Source of the DNA: IMCC26077 sp964490435
Lineage (GTDB): Bacteria > Actinomycetota > Actinomycetes > Nanopelagicales > Nanopelagicaceae
Direction: 5' to 3'
DNA: 64,000 nt
Assembly: GCA_964490435.1 (NCBI GenBank)
Contig: CAZBCF010000002.1
Span: forward strand, 1 to 64,000
The stretch's first letter is position 1, and every line of letters begins with the position of its first letter. Both the position numbers and the translations under genes were made by a program. Shown piece after piece: positions 25,224 through 33,720 of this stretch. The notes under the pieces are model-generated. The model did no database searches. It was not told where the DNA came from and worked only from the letters and a program-made list of their open reading frames with translations.

Positions 25224-26135
25224 TTACTCACTTCCTGCACTAGCAGAGGCGAGCGCATCTGCGCCGCCAACGATTTCACTGATTTCTTGGGTGATTTCGG
25301 CTTGACGGGCCGCGTTCGCAAGTCGGGTGAGCGACTTGATTAATTCATCAGCGTTGTCAGTTGCTGATTTCATTGCGCGACGGCGCGCTGCATGCTCAGA
25401 GGCAGCAGATTGCAGTAGCGCATTGAAAATTCGGGCTTCCACATAACGAGGAAGGAGAGCATCAAGAACTGTGCCGGCAGAAGGTTCGAACTCATATAAA
25501 GGTAGCGGTCCTACTACTGCGGTTGTCGTCTCAACAACTTCGAGTGGAAGCATTCGCTTTGCCATTGGTTCTTGTGTAACCATAGAACGGAATTCGGTAT
25601 AGACGATATGCAATTCAGCTACACCGTTAGAGTCAGTTGCAGAATCTAGCAAGAATGCCTCAAGTAATGCCTCCGAAATCTCTTTCGCATGCGCATACGT
25701 TGGATTGTCACTAAAACCACTCCACTGTTTTGCAATCGCTCGATTCCGGAATCGGTAGTAGTTGATTGCTTTACGCCCTACGAGATAAGCCTTTGCCTCT
25801 AATCCTCGCTCACGCAACATCGAGACTACTTGATCGCCCTCTTTGATGACGCTACTTGAATAAGCACCAGCCATACCTCGATCGGCAGAAATAATTAAGA
25901 CTGCTGCGCTCTTTGGATTCTTTTCGTCCTCAGTCAATGGATGCTTCGTGCTTGAGAAAGAGGCTACTGCAGTGACAGCGCGCGTTAACTCATTCGCGTA
26001 AGGAGTCGACGCCTGAACTTTCTGTTGCGCCTTCACAATACGCGACGCGGAAATCAATTCCATTGCCTTCGTGATCTTCTTTGTCGCCTTCACCGAACGC
26101 ATACGTCTGCGGTAGGTACGTAACTGTGCTCCCAT
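25224..26135 (-). CDS. atpG: ATP synthase F1 gamma subunit
   Basis: The rotor shaft of F1. The 303-residue protein starts with the family motif YRRRMRSVKATKKITKAMELIS, has the ISADRGMAGAYSSSVIK segment in the middle, and ends with the conserved C-terminal helix RRRAMKSATDNADELIKSLTRLANAARQAEITQEISEIVGGADAL. All positions fit a functional subunit. It lies in the atp operon between atpA (46 bases upstream) and atpD (3 bases downstream). Confidence 0.97.
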   Translation of the reverse strand: MGAQLRTYRRRMRSVKATKKITKAMELISASRIVKAQQKVQASTPYANELTRAVTAVASFSSTKHPLTEDEKNPKSAAVLIISADRGMAGAYSSSVIKEGDQVVSMLRERGLEAKAYLVGRKAINYYRFRNRAIAKQWSGFSDNPTYAHAKEISEALLEAFLLDSATDSNGVAELHIVYTEFRSMVTQEPMAKRMLPLEVVETTTAVVGPLPLYEFEPSAGTVLDALLPRYVEARIFNALLQSAASEHAARRRAMKSATDNADELIKSLTRLANAARQAEITQEISEIVGGADALASASAGSE

Positions 26136-26181
26136 ATCTCTGCCTCCTTCCTAACTTTGTCTCGGATACTTCGAACTTTGA

Positions 26182-27816
26182 TTACTTCTTTGCCGGCACC
26201 ACGCGAGTGATTGCTTCTGCGCCTTCGCCTTCAAGGGCTTGGGCAGGCGCCTCATTCACAGGCGCGGCTGACGATGCATTGAAGCGCGCAGTAAAGGTCT
26301 CAATGGCTTCGGTGAGCGCTGCGACTGTGTCGTCGGAGAGTTCCTTCGTCTCTTCAATGACATCAAGGATCTTCTTCCGGTCGCGACCGAGGAATTCGAG
26401 GAATTCGCTCTCGAAACGTCGGATATCAGCAACGGGAATCTTGTCGAGTTTTCCGGTAGTTCCCGCCCAGATTGATGCCACCTCTTGAGGAACCGAAAAT
26501 GGACTGTACTGGCCTTGCTTAAGCAATTCGACCATGCGTGCACCACGTTCAAGTTGTGCTTTAGATGCAGCGTCGAGATCCGAGCCAAAAGCAGCGAACG
26601 CTTCTAGTTCACGATATTGGGCAAGGTCAAGACGAAGGCGTCCGGCAATCTTCTTGATTGCCTTAGTTTGCGCTGAACCACCAACGCGCGAAACCGAGAT
26701 ACCTACGTTGATGGCAGGGCGTACGCCAGCATTGAAAAGATCGGTCTCAAGGAAGCACTGGCCGTCAGTAATCGAAATGACGTTTGTAGGAATAAAGGCT
26801 GATACGTCGTTACCTTTAGTCTCGATGATTGGCAATCCTGTCATCGAACCTGCTCCCATTTCATCAGAGAGCTTCGCACATCGTTCGAGCAGACGTGAGT
26901 GTAAGTAGAAAACATCTCCTGGGTAAGCCTCGCGACCTGGCGGACGACGAAGTAGAAGCGAGACCGAGCGATATGCCTCGGCTTGCTTGGAAAGATCGTC
27001 GAAGACAATCAGCACGTGTTGTCCTTGGTACATCCAATGCTGTCCGATTGCAGATCCAGTATATGGAGCAAGGTATTTGAATCCTGCAGGGTCAGAGGCT
27101 GGTGATGCAACGATTGTGGTGTACTCAAGCGCACCTGCCTCTTCGAGTGCTGCGCGCACCGATGCAATGGTCGAACCCTTCTGACCGATTGCAACATAGA
27201 TACATTTCACTTGCTTCTTTGGATCGCCTGACTTCCAGTTCTCACGTTGGTTGATGATGGTGTCAATCGCTACCGCAGTCTTTCCGGTCTGACGATCTCC
27301 GATGATCAACTGGCGCTGTCCACGACCGATTGCGGTCATGGCATCGATTGCCTTGATTCCGGTCTGAAGCGGTTCCTTCACAGGTTGACGTTGCACAACT
27401 GATGGCGCCTGCAATTCAAGAGCGCGACGATCGGAGGCTTTGATCTCGCCCTTTCCGTCGATAGGACGTCCGAGGGCATCGACTACGCGACCGAGGAACC
27501 CATCTCCGACTGGCACAGAGAGAATTTCGCCGGTACGACGTACGGTCGTTCCTTCTTCAATACCTGTTGTCTCCCCCAAAATGACGATTCCGATCTCACG
27601 GACATCAAGGTTGAGTGCAAGGCCCAGCGTGCCATTCTCGAATTGGAGAAGCTCGTTAGTCATCGTTGATGGCAGACCAGCAACGCGCGCGATTCCATCA
27701 CCTGCCTCAGTAACCGTTCCGATCTCATCACGGCTTGCGCCACTTGGTGAATAGGCCTGAACGAACTTCGCCAGCGCATCTCGGATTTCTTCAGGTCGGA
27801 TTGTTAACTCCGCCAT
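26182..27816 (-). CDS. atpA: ATP synthase F1 alpha subunit
   Basis: Nucleotide-binding but non-catalytic partner of beta. The 544-residue protein has Walker A GDRQTGKT at 173-180, the PYTGSAIGQHWMYQGQHVLIVFDDLSKQA region, and the VGGSAQTKAIKKIAGRLRLDLAQYRELEAFA segment. It is about 30 residues longer than the E. coli protein. The extra part is an alanine/glutamate-rich tail (about 515-544), a feature that is common in actinobacteria. It sits in the atp operon, 22 bases downstream of atpH. Confidence 0.98.
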   Translation of the reverse strand: MAELTIRPEEIRDALAKFVQAYSPSGASRDEIGTVTEAGDGIARVAGLPSTMTNELLQFENGTLGLALNLDVREIGIVILGETTGIEEGTTVRRTGEILSVPVGDGFLGRVVDALGRPIDGKGEIKASDRRALELQAPSVVQRQPVKEPLQTGIKAIDAMTAIGRGQRQLIIGDRQTGKTAVAIDTIINQRENWKSGDPKKQVKCIYVAIGQKGSTIASVRAALEEAGALEYTTIVASPASDPAGFKYLAPYTGSAIGQHWMYQGQHVLIVFDDLSKQAEAYRSVSLLLRRPPGREAYPGDVFYLHSRLLERCAKLSDEMGAGSMTGLPIIETKGNDVSAFIPTNVISITDGQCFLETDLFNAGVRPAINVGISVSRVGGSAQTKAIKKIAGRLRLDLAQYRELEAFAAFGSDLDAASKAQLERGARMVELLKQGQYSPFSVPQEVASIWAGTTGKLDKIPVADIRRFESEFLEFLGRDRKKILDVIEETKELSDDTVAALTEAIETFTARFNASSAAPVNEAPAQALEGEGAEAITRVVPAKK

Positions 27817-27838
27817 CTCTTACTCCTTCTCCTTGGGG

Positions 27839-28672
27839 TTATACGGCCAGTTCTCGTCCTGCTTGAGCTAAACGACTGGCAAGTGAGCCATCGATTAACT
27901 CATCAGCAAAACGAATCGATACCCCACCGAGTACGGCAGAGTCGACTTCAACATTTATTCGAACATTTCTCCCCACTTGCGCAGAGAGAGATTTTGTCAA
28001 TTTATCTAGTTGTGCACTAGTGAGCGCTTGTGCTGTTCGCACATATGCAATCACTTGGTTCCTACGATCTGACGCTGCCTGAGCAAACTCATTCAAGCCA
28101 GTCTCAATATTTCGACCACGTGGATGAGCGACTAAATGAGAGATGAGTTCAATAGTTTGCGAAGTAGCCTTTCCAGATAACAACGCCTGCACAACTCCCG
28201 CTTTACCTTCAGGACTTGTATTGGATGAAGGTGAAAGGAAAGAGCGTAGCTCTGGATTTGCATTCAACGTTCGACTGAAGCGGAAGAGTTCTTCTTCTAG
28301 TCGATCCAAATTATTTTCTTCTTCTGCGGCGAAAGCTTGTGCTGATACTGCTAGCCATTCAGCTACATCAGCAAGATCACGCGGGGTGGACCACTTTGAT
28401 GCAACGAGTCCTTCAACAAGAACTGCTGCCTTGGCAGAAATCTTGCTGCCAAAAAGTGAATTCGCTAGCGCGCTCTTATCGTTCGCATCTCTCGATGGGT
28501 CTGTAAGAGCACGTCGCAGTGAAAGTGATGAGTCGAGTGCAACTGCGACTGCAAAGAGATCTCCAGAAATATTCGCAGCATCTTTAGCGCTACTGCCGCT
28601 CAGGCTGCCATTCAGCGCCTTCCGAGCAGTAGCGAAAGAATCGCGACTACTTCCTCTCAATGCAAGCGTCAT
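27839..28672 (-). CDS. atpH: ATP synthase F1 delta subunit (long actinobacterial form)
   Basis: Peripheral stalk subunit linking alpha/beta to the b dimer. At 277 residues it is about 100 longer than the E. coli protein, a length typical of actinobacterial delta subunits, with the extra part N-terminal. The C-terminal half carries the family pattern VIAYVRTAQALTSAQLDKLTKSLSAQVGRNVRINVEVDSAVLGGVSIRFADELIDGSLASRL. It is not fused with a second b-domain as in Mycobacterium. It lies between atpF (6 bases upstream) and atpA. Confidence 0.95.
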   Translation of the reverse strand: MTLALRGSSRDSFATARKALNGSLSGSSAKDAANISGDLFAVAVALDSSLSLRRALTDPSRDANDKSALANSLFGSKISAKAAVLVEGLVASKWSTPRDLADVAEWLAVSAQAFAAEEENNLDRLEEELFRFSRTLNANPELRSFLSPSSNTSPEGKAGVVQALLSGKATSQTIELISHLVAHPRGRNIETGLNEFAQAASDRRNQVIAYVRTAQALTSAQLDKLTKSLSAQVGRNVRINVEVDSAVLGGVSIRFADELIDGSLASRLAQAGRELAV

Positions 28673-28678
28673 AGTTGC

Positions 28679-29224
28679 TTACTTGCTCCTCTCGAGATCC
28701 TCAAGGAATCGATCCACTACGCGAGATTGGCGCGCTTGGTCTTCAAGTGATTCGCCTACAATTTTTGATGCGAGCGAAGTAGCAATTGCACCAACTTCTT
28801 GCATCAAGGCGTTCATAGCTTGTTGACGTTCGGCTTCGATTGAAGCACGAGCGGCAGTGGTGATTCGAGTTGCTTCCTCTTGCGCTTTTGCTCGCATCTC
28901 CTCGATGATTGCTGCTCCTTCAGCACGCGCTTCTTCGCGCATTTTCTGCGCTTCTCCACGGGCATCAGAGAGTTGGGCTTGATAAGAGGCAAGCGCTGCT
29001 TGAGCATCGCGTTGCGCCTGTTCTGCTCGTTCAATACCGCCCTGAATCGCATCCGTTCGCTCGCGATATGCCTTCTCAAATCGAGGAACTGCCTTTGTGC
29101 GCAGTAAAACGAAGAGGATGCTGAACGCGATCAAACCAACGATGATCTCGGCGGTCTTAGGCAGGACAGGGCTATTCCCATCAACTGCTGCAAACGCGAC
29201 GACTCCCGCTACATCTGGGTTCAT
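28679..29224 (-). CDS. atpF: ATP synthase Fo b subunit
   Basis: Membrane-anchored peripheral stalk. The 181 residues include one membrane helix (about residues 22-42, preceded by a 20-residue extracytoplasmic stretch) and a long charged coiled coil (about 50-160) rich in Ala, Glu, Gln and Arg, ending LASKIVGESLEDQARQSRVVDRFLEDLERSK, which matches the b-delta contact region. It lies in the atp operon 50 bases downstream of atpE and 6 bases upstream of atpH. Confidence 0.96.
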   Translation of the reverse strand: MNPDVAGVVAFAAVDGNSPVLPKTAEIIVGLIAFSILFVLLRTKAVPRFEKAYRERTDAIQGGIERAEQAQRDAQAALASYQAQLSDARGEAQKMREEARAEGAAIIEEMRAKAQEEATRITTAARASIEAERQQAMNALMQEVGAIATSLASKIVGESLEDQARQSRVVDRFLEDLERSK

Positions 29225-29274
29225 GATGAACTCTCTTCTCTTCTCATCTGTTTAATACTTAGTTTCTTGAGCCT

Positions 29275-29478
29275 CTACAGAACGAATGCGAGCACGAGGC
29301 CAAAGAGCGCCAATGCTTCAGCGAGAGCGAATCCTAAGAATGCGAGTGGTTGCAGAATTCCACGCGCTTCTGGTTGACGCGCTACACCGTTGATGTAAGC
29401 AGCAAAAATCAAACCTGTCGCAATACCTGGGCCGATCGTTGATAGACCGAAACCGACGATACTGAGGGTACCTGTCAT
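29275..29478 (-). CDS. atpE: ATP synthase Fo c subunit
   Basis: Proton-carrying ring subunit. The 67 residues form two membrane helices joined by the polar RQP loop (residues 34-36), with the proton-binding glutamate E54 in FALAEALALFG. The Q...ES/T pattern of sodium-coupled rings is absent, so coupling to protons is expected. That fits the light-driven proton pump encoded in the same window. Start ATG at 29478 follows a purine-rich ribosome site. It is the second Fo gene after atpB. Confidence 0.97.
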   Translation of the reverse strand: MTGTLSIVGFGLSTIGPGIATGLIFAAYINGVARQPEARGILQPLAFLGFALAEALALFGLVLAFVL

Positions 29479-29550
29479 TTCTCTTCCCTTTCATTAATTG
29501 ACCAAAGGTGCCTTTGGCCAAACCTACTTGTTATTCAGTTGTCTTAAGTG

Positions 29551-30333
29551 TTAATGCCCATCTGCCAGAGCGCCTGCGATGTACAGCGCCGTTAACAAAG
29601 TGAAGATATATGCCTGAAGACATTGGATGCCTAATTCGAAGAAAGTCAAACCGATCGCAAAAGCAAACGAGAAGGGGCTAAAAATCTTCAAGATCAAGTC
29701 ACCATGAAGCAGGTGTTCTCCACCAATCGTGAAAACAAGGAGTAAGAGGTGGCCAGCAAACATGTTTGCGAAGAGACGAAGGGAGAGCGTAAGAGGTCGT
29801 GTCACGAAATAGGTCAAGATTTCAATTGGGGTCAAGATGATGTACACCGGTTTTGGGATATCTGGCATGAAAGCAATCTCTTTGAGATATTTGCCGACTC
29901 CTTGATGGCGCATCCCTACATAGTGAAAGACGATAAAAACAAAAATAGTGATTGCAATCGGAAATCCAATGCGTGACATTGTGGGGAATTGGATGAGGGG
30001 AATAATTCCGAAAATGTTATTGACGAGCACAAAAGTGAAAAGAGAGAACAAGAAAGGTACATACTTCATGAAGTCATGCCCGATGACATCTTTACCAATC
30101 GAGTTCCGAACGAAACCGTAGACTGCCTCACCAGCAAATTGGAGTCGACTTGGAACTACAGCCGCTCTGCGTGACGATGCAATGAAGAAAGTCGCAATGA
30201 CAATTACTGAGAAGAGACAGAGAAAAACTGGCTTCGTGAAGTAAATGCTCTCCCCGAAGATCGGCGGGAATTGGAAATCCTTCGCACCTGGGGGTACGAA
30301 TCCGCCTTCTTCACCAGCACTCATCTTGAGCAC
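29551..30333 (-). CDS. atpB: ATP synthase Fo a subunit
   Basis: Stator channel subunit. The 260-residue protein has five to six membrane helices and the conserved arginine R186 in LTLSLRLFANMFAGHLLLL, which faces the c-ring glutamate. I keep GTG at 30333 (GAGGGAG lies 7-8 bases upstream); ATG at 30324 is an alternative three codons later. It is the first gene of the structural atp operon. The 213 bases before it separate it from atpZ and contain a tandem 10-bp repeat and hairpins, so the main operon promoter may lie there. Confidence 0.96.
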   Translation of the reverse strand: MLKMSAGEEGGFVPPGAKDFQFPPIFGESIYFTKPVFLCLFSVIVIATFFIASSRRAAVVPSRLQFAGEAVYGFVRNSIGKDVIGHDFMKYVPFLFSLFTFVLVNNIFGIIPLIQFPTMSRIGFPIAITIFVFIVFHYVGMRHQGVGKYLKEIAFMPDIPKPVYIILTPIEILTYFVTRPLTLSLRLFANMFAGHLLLLVFTIGGEHLLHGDLILKIFSPFSFAFAIGLTFFELGIQCLQAYIFTLLTALYIAGALADGH

Positions 30334-30364
30334 CTGATAACTCCCTCGCCATACGTGAGACTCT

Positions 30365-30405
30365 GTTAATCCTGGTTAATCCTGGTTAATCCTGAGTTAA
30401 GCCTG
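30365..30405. repeat. tandem 10-bp repeat upstream of atpB
   Basis: Three perfect head-to-tail copies of GTTAATCCTG (30365-30394) are followed, after one extra base, by a fourth copy with one mismatch (30396-30405). The block ends about 32 bases before the atpB start codon. A 10-bp period places each copy on the same face of the helix, as expected for an array of protein binding sites. It could also be simple slippage. It lies outside any gene. Confidence 0.85.
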
Positions 30406-30546
30406 ACGGAACCACCATTGGCTCCGGTAGCAACAACCTATTGAAGCCACCCGGGAAAGCACGGGGAGGTGGCGGCCTCAACCCTGGGATAACCTAGAGG
30501 AATCTCTCCAGCGTGGCAAAACGCAGCGAGTGGCGAGGTCGGGCTG

Positions 30547-30735
30547 TTAACCCCGTCTAATAAATCGCATCCAGATCAGGTAAAAGCTCGCCGTGATTCC
30601 CACTATCAACCCGATCGGGATGGCCCAACGAAAATCAAAGAAGTAGTCGATCGCCCATCCGATGCCACCCCAGACCAGCAGCCCCGAGAGCAAGTACGAA
30701 AAAATTGACCAGAACGCGCCATCGTCATTCGCCAT
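30547..30735 (-). CDS. AtpZ-like small membrane protein
   Basis: A 62-residue product with two membrane helices and a charged C-terminus (WMRFIRRG), starting MANDDGAFWSIFSYLLSGLLVWGGIGWAIDYFF. This is the pattern of the AtpZ/AtpI family of ATP synthase accessory proteins, which assist c-ring assembly. I take ATG 30735. An upstream TTG at 30843 would add 36 residues and overlap the preceding gene by 67 bases, and those residues do not look like the family. It lies between the AtpI-like gene and atpB on the same strand. Confidence 0.7.
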   Translation of the reverse strand: MANDDGAFWSIFSYLLSGLLVWGGIGWAIDYFFDFRWAIPIGLIVGITASFYLIWMRFIRRG

Positions 30736-30776
30736 GGCTTGATGGTACTGAGCACGCTCGTCCGAAGGTAATGGAC

Positions 30777-31169
30777 TCAGCCACGCCTTGATTTTCGCCG
30801 TGTCCAGGCGGTTGTGAACGCCCAGATCTCCCCCGCCAACCAAGCGGTGGTTGTGGAGATTGCAATGATTCCAAATGCCCGCTTATCCATGTCAATAGGA
30901 TCCAAAAAAAAGAGACAGAGAAGAAGCAAACCGATCTTGATGAAGTAAGAAGCCATCGCCAATCCCATCGTTGCAATTGGCGAGACCCGAGGCGCTATCA
31001 ACGCAACAAGTAAGTGCACTACAAGAAATAGGAAGACCAATGCGATTGCAAATAGGCCAGCAACAAGACCACCTTTGCCAACTAGCAAAGTAGCAATGGT
31101 GGTTCCTATCAGTCCAACAGCTAGTGCCGGGATACTTGAACTCTTAAAGAACTCTCTGTGATACTTCAA
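30777..31169 (-). CDS. AtpI-like ATP synthase accessory membrane protein
   Basis: A 130-residue protein with four membrane helices (about residues 13-32, 34-56, 66-88 and 95-118) and a basic tail (TRRKSRRG), located just before the ATP synthase genes. It corresponds in position and shape to the mycobacterial gene between wecA and atpB (AtpI-like). The start is TTG 31169. After removing the artefactual gap, this codon overlaps the wecA stop (GTTTGA), so the two genes would be coupled. Sequence is too variable to be sure of the family beyond layout and context. Confidence 0.7.
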   Translation of the reverse strand: MKYHREFFKSSSIPALAVGLIGTTIATLLVGKGGLVAGLFAIALVFLFLVVHLLVALIAPRVSPIATMGLAMASYFIKIGLLLLCLFFLDPIDMDKRAFGIIAISTTTAWLAGEIWAFTTAWTRRKSRRG

Positions 31170-31173
31170 ACGG
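31119..31173. repeat. left copy of 55-bp duplicated contig end
   Basis: These 55 bases are repeated exactly at 31274-31328, with only the 100-N placeholder between. The identical ends show two contigs that overlap by 55 bases, a length typical of an assembler k-mer, rather than a biological repeat. Confidence 0.95.
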
Positions 31174-31273
31174 NNNNNNNNNNNNNNNNNNNNNNNNNNN
31201 NNNNNNNNNNNNNNNNNNNNNNNNNNNNNNNNNNNNNNNNNNNNNNNNNNNNNNNNNNNNNNNNNNNNNNNNN
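31174..31273. other. assembly gap of 100 N, probably false
   Basis: One hundred N lie between two identical 55-base flanks. Merging the flanks removes the gap and leaves wecA and the AtpI-like gene overlapping through GTTTGAAG. No sequence is likely to be missing. Confidence 0.95.
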
Positions 31274-31328
31274 AGCTAGTGCCGGGATACTTGAACTCTT
31301 AAAGAACTCTCTGTGATACTTCAAACGG
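31274..31328. repeat. right copy of 55-bp duplicated contig end
   Basis: This copy is identical to 31119-31173. It contains the last codons and stop of wecA (stop complement at 31321-31323) together with the start region of the AtpI-like gene, which confirms that the two contigs belong together. Confidence 0.95.
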
Positions 31329-32409
31329 ATACTCTCCTTCGAGCGCGTAACGAAAAAAGAAGAGTAGGTACGAATATCACGAGCGCTCCCAGAGCATTAA
31401 ATCGCCAATCAATAAATGCCGATGCTGCTACGGGTAAGGCTATGAGCGCTGTCCATAAATAGAGTGCGAAGGTTGCACTTCGATGCGAATGACCTCGCTT
31501 GAGCAAACGATGGTGAAGATGTCCCATATCCGGCGCAAACGGAGAGCGACCGGCGCGCGTTCTTCGGATAATCGCAAGAAAGAGGTCGATGATTGGGATC
31601 GCCAATACCGCAAACGGCAGAAGTAGTGGAACGAGTGTCGGAGCAAAATTCTGGGATGCAATTGCATTCGCATCAATTTGACCCGTTAAAGTGATTGCTG
31701 CGACGCCAAGTAGTAGTCCAAGGACCATTGATCCAGAATCTCCCATAAATATCCGCGCCGGATACGCGTTGTGCGGAAGAAATCCAAGGCAAGCGCCAAG
31801 CATGATTGCAGTAATAAGTGAGGGTGCACCCGCGCGATCAAAGTTGTAGACCACTGAGAGCAAATAGGCGAAGGCGAAGAATGACCCCGCCGCAATCGCT
31901 ACGATTCCCGCAGCGAGTCCGTCAAGCCCATCGATGAAATTCACCGCATTGATAGTGACAAGAATAATGAGAATGGTGATGAGTTGGCCCAACGAAGTCG
32001 GGAGCATGGTCACCCCGTTGAGCGGAAGCCAGAGCAGTTGCACACCAAAATTGACCAAGATCGCAGCCGCCAATGTCTGACCGGCAAGTTTAGTTAGCGC
32101 ATCCAAGCCCCACTTATCATCGAGCACTCCTAACAGACAAATCACCGTTGCCGCAAGACAGATGCCACGAATCTGTTGATCTTGTAAGAAGGCTTTGCTC
32201 AATAACTTGAGTTGCGATGCAATCAATACTGCCAACATGATGGAGAGCCACATTGCTATCCCACCCCAACGCGGCGTGACTTCGGTGTGTACATCTCGGG
32301 CTCGCACTTGGGCAACAGCCCCGAATCTCAGCGCCAAGGATCGCGCTACAGGCGTGAGCAAATATACGAAGATTCCAGTAATCAGCAGGATCAGAAGATG
32401 TTCACGCAT
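31321..32409 (-). CDS. wecA: undecaprenyl-phosphate GlcNAc-1-phosphate transferase (WecA/Rfe type)
   Basis: A polytopic membrane enzyme of the MraY/WecA family that moves a sugar-1-phosphate from a UDP-sugar to a polyprenyl phosphate, starting arabinogalactan or teichoic-type wall polymer synthesis. The product is 362 residues from ATG 32409. It shows RDVHTEVTPRWGGIAMW, the LLGVLDDKWGLDAL acidic motif, NAVNFIDGLDGLAAG, GFLPHNAYPARIFMGDSGSM and the histidine-rich loop GHLHHRLLKRGHSHR. I choose 32409 because ATG overlaps the glyA stop (TAATG); an upstream start would extend into glyA. It precedes the ATP synthase genes, as in Mycobacterium. Confidence 0.92.
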   Translation of the reverse strand: MREHLLILLITGIFVYLLTPVARSLALRFGAVAQVRARDVHTEVTPRWGGIAMWLSIMLAVLIASQLKLLSKAFLQDQQIRGICLAATVICLLGVLDDKWGLDALTKLAGQTLAAAILVNFGVQLLWLPLNGVTMLPTSLGQLITILIILVTINAVNFIDGLDGLAAGIVAIAAGSFFAFAYLLSVVYNFDRAGAPSLITAIMLGACLGFLPHNAYPARIFMGDSGSMVLGLLLGVAAITLTGQIDANAIASQNFAPTLVPLLLPFAVLAIPIIDLFLAIIRRTRAGRSPFAPDMGHLHHRLLKRGHSHRSATFALYLWTALIALPVAASAFIDWRFNALGALVIFVPTLLFSLRARRRVSV

Positions 32410-33668
32410 TAGCGTTCGGGGTAAACCGGAAAGCGCCGACACAACTCTCTGACCTCGCCAGAGATCTTCGAGGCTGCACCGGGTTCCTTAATGGCGCGAG
32501 CGATAAGTGTTGCGATGACCTTCATTTCGGCAACACCCATCCCTTGCGTCGTTACTGACGGGCTTCCCACTCGTATGCCGCTGGTGATCGAAGGGGGCTG
32601 CGGATCAAAGGGAATCGAATTCTTATTCAAAGTAATACCGGCTTCACCGCAGCGTTCGTCGGCTTCTTTGCCTGTGACTCCAAATGCCTGGACATCAATC
32701 AATGCTAGATGCGTTTGGGTACCACCGGAGACTGCACGCATTCCCTCTTCAACGAGCCCGGCGGCTAAAGCCTGCGCATTATGAATCACATCTTTCGCAT
32801 ACTTTTGAAAGCTAGGCTGCAAACATTCTTTGAGTGCAACGGCCTTTGCTGCTACCGCGCTCATAATGGGTCCGCCTTGCATCCCAGGGAAGACCGCTTT
32901 ATCAATGGCGGCGCCATGCTCTGCTTTGGCCAGAATCATGCCTCCACGAGGCCCGCGCAGCACTTTATGAGTCGTGAATGAGACGACATCGGCATACGGA
33001 ACAGGTGATGGAATCGCTTTTCCAGCAACGAGTCCAATGAAGTGTGCTGCATCTACCCACATGATTGAGCCCACTTCATCACAAATCTCACGAACCCGTT
33101 TGAAATCGATCAGGCTTGGATACGCCGTCGCACCACTACAGATCATTTTTGGTCTGTGTTTGATCGCAAGATCACGCAATTCGTCATAATCGATGAGTTC
33201 GGTATCTTGCCGCACACCGTAAGACTCGACGTTAAACCACTTTCCAGAGAAATTGACTTTGGAACCATGCGTGAGGTGACCACCATGCGGTAACGACATT
33301 GCTAGGACGGTATCCCCCGGTTTAGTGAATGCTTGATAGACCGCAATATTTGCGCTGGCACCAGAGTGTGGCTGAAGGTTGGCGTGCTCGGCACCAAATA
33401 ATTCCTTTGCGCGCGCAATGCCAAGTTCCTCAACTTTGTCGACCTCTTCACAGCCTCCGTAATATCGCTTGCCTGGATAGCCTTCGGCATATTTATTAGA
33501 GAGAGTCGAGCCAAGCGCTGCAAGAACTGCTGGCGAAGTGAAATTCTCACTTGCGATGAGTTGTAAACCAGTTCGCTCACGCTCTAACTCGGAGAGCAAG
33601 ATTGCCGCGACCTCTGGATCTTCAGACTCCAGCGCTTGGTAACTTGCTCCGTAATACTTCGCGCTCAC
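32409..33668 (-). CDS. glyA: serine hydroxymethyltransferase
   Basis: A PLP enzyme that converts serine and tetrahydrofolate to glycine and methylene-tetrahydrofolate, a major one-carbon source. The 419-residue protein has LIASENFTSPAVL and NKYAEGYPGKRYYGG at the N-terminus and HSGASANIAVY. The PLP lysine lies in SFTTHKVLRGPRGG, and FDPQPPSITSGIRVGSP comes near the end. All motifs are intact and the length is normal. The start is GTG 33668. It lies between the sua5-like gene and wecA; the stop overlaps the wecA ATG by one base. Confidence 0.97.
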   Translation of the reverse strand: MSAKYYGASYQALESEDPEVAAILLSELERERTGLQLIASENFTSPAVLAALGSTLSNKYAEGYPGKRYYGGCEEVDKVEELGIARAKELFGAEHANLQPHSGASANIAVYQAFTKPGDTVLAMSLPHGGHLTHGSKVNFSGKWFNVESYGVRQDTELIDYDELRDLAIKHRPKMICSGATAYPSLIDFKRVREICDEVGSIMWVDAAHFIGLVAGKAIPSPVPYADVVSFTTHKVLRGPRGGMILAKAEHGAAIDKAVFPGMQGGPIMSAVAAKAVALKECLQPSFQKYAKDVIHNAQALAAGLVEEGMRAVSGGTQTHLALIDVQAFGVTGKEADERCGEAGITLNKNSIPFDPQPPSITSGIRVGSPSVTTQGMGVAEMKVIATLIARAIKEPGAASKISGEVRELCRRFPVYPER

Positions 33669-33720
33669 CGAAAACCTCCGTGCTTGGGCTCCAATATCGG
33701 AACCAGGTGTAGTCGAAAAT

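Noticed and set aside
30430..30490. GCCACC...GGTGGC hairpin before atpB as a terminator
   Set aside because: A stem is present but no T-tract follows on the minus strand; it may be a leader structure, but a terminator call is not supported.
30736..30843. N-terminal extension of the AtpZ-like protein from TTG 30843
   Set aside because: It would overlap the AtpI-like gene by 67 bases and is not family-like; ATG 30735 is preferred.
31119..31328. Possible biological direct repeat or small duplication
   Set aside because: The exact 55-base identity on both sides of a 100-N placeholder is the mark of unmerged contig ends.
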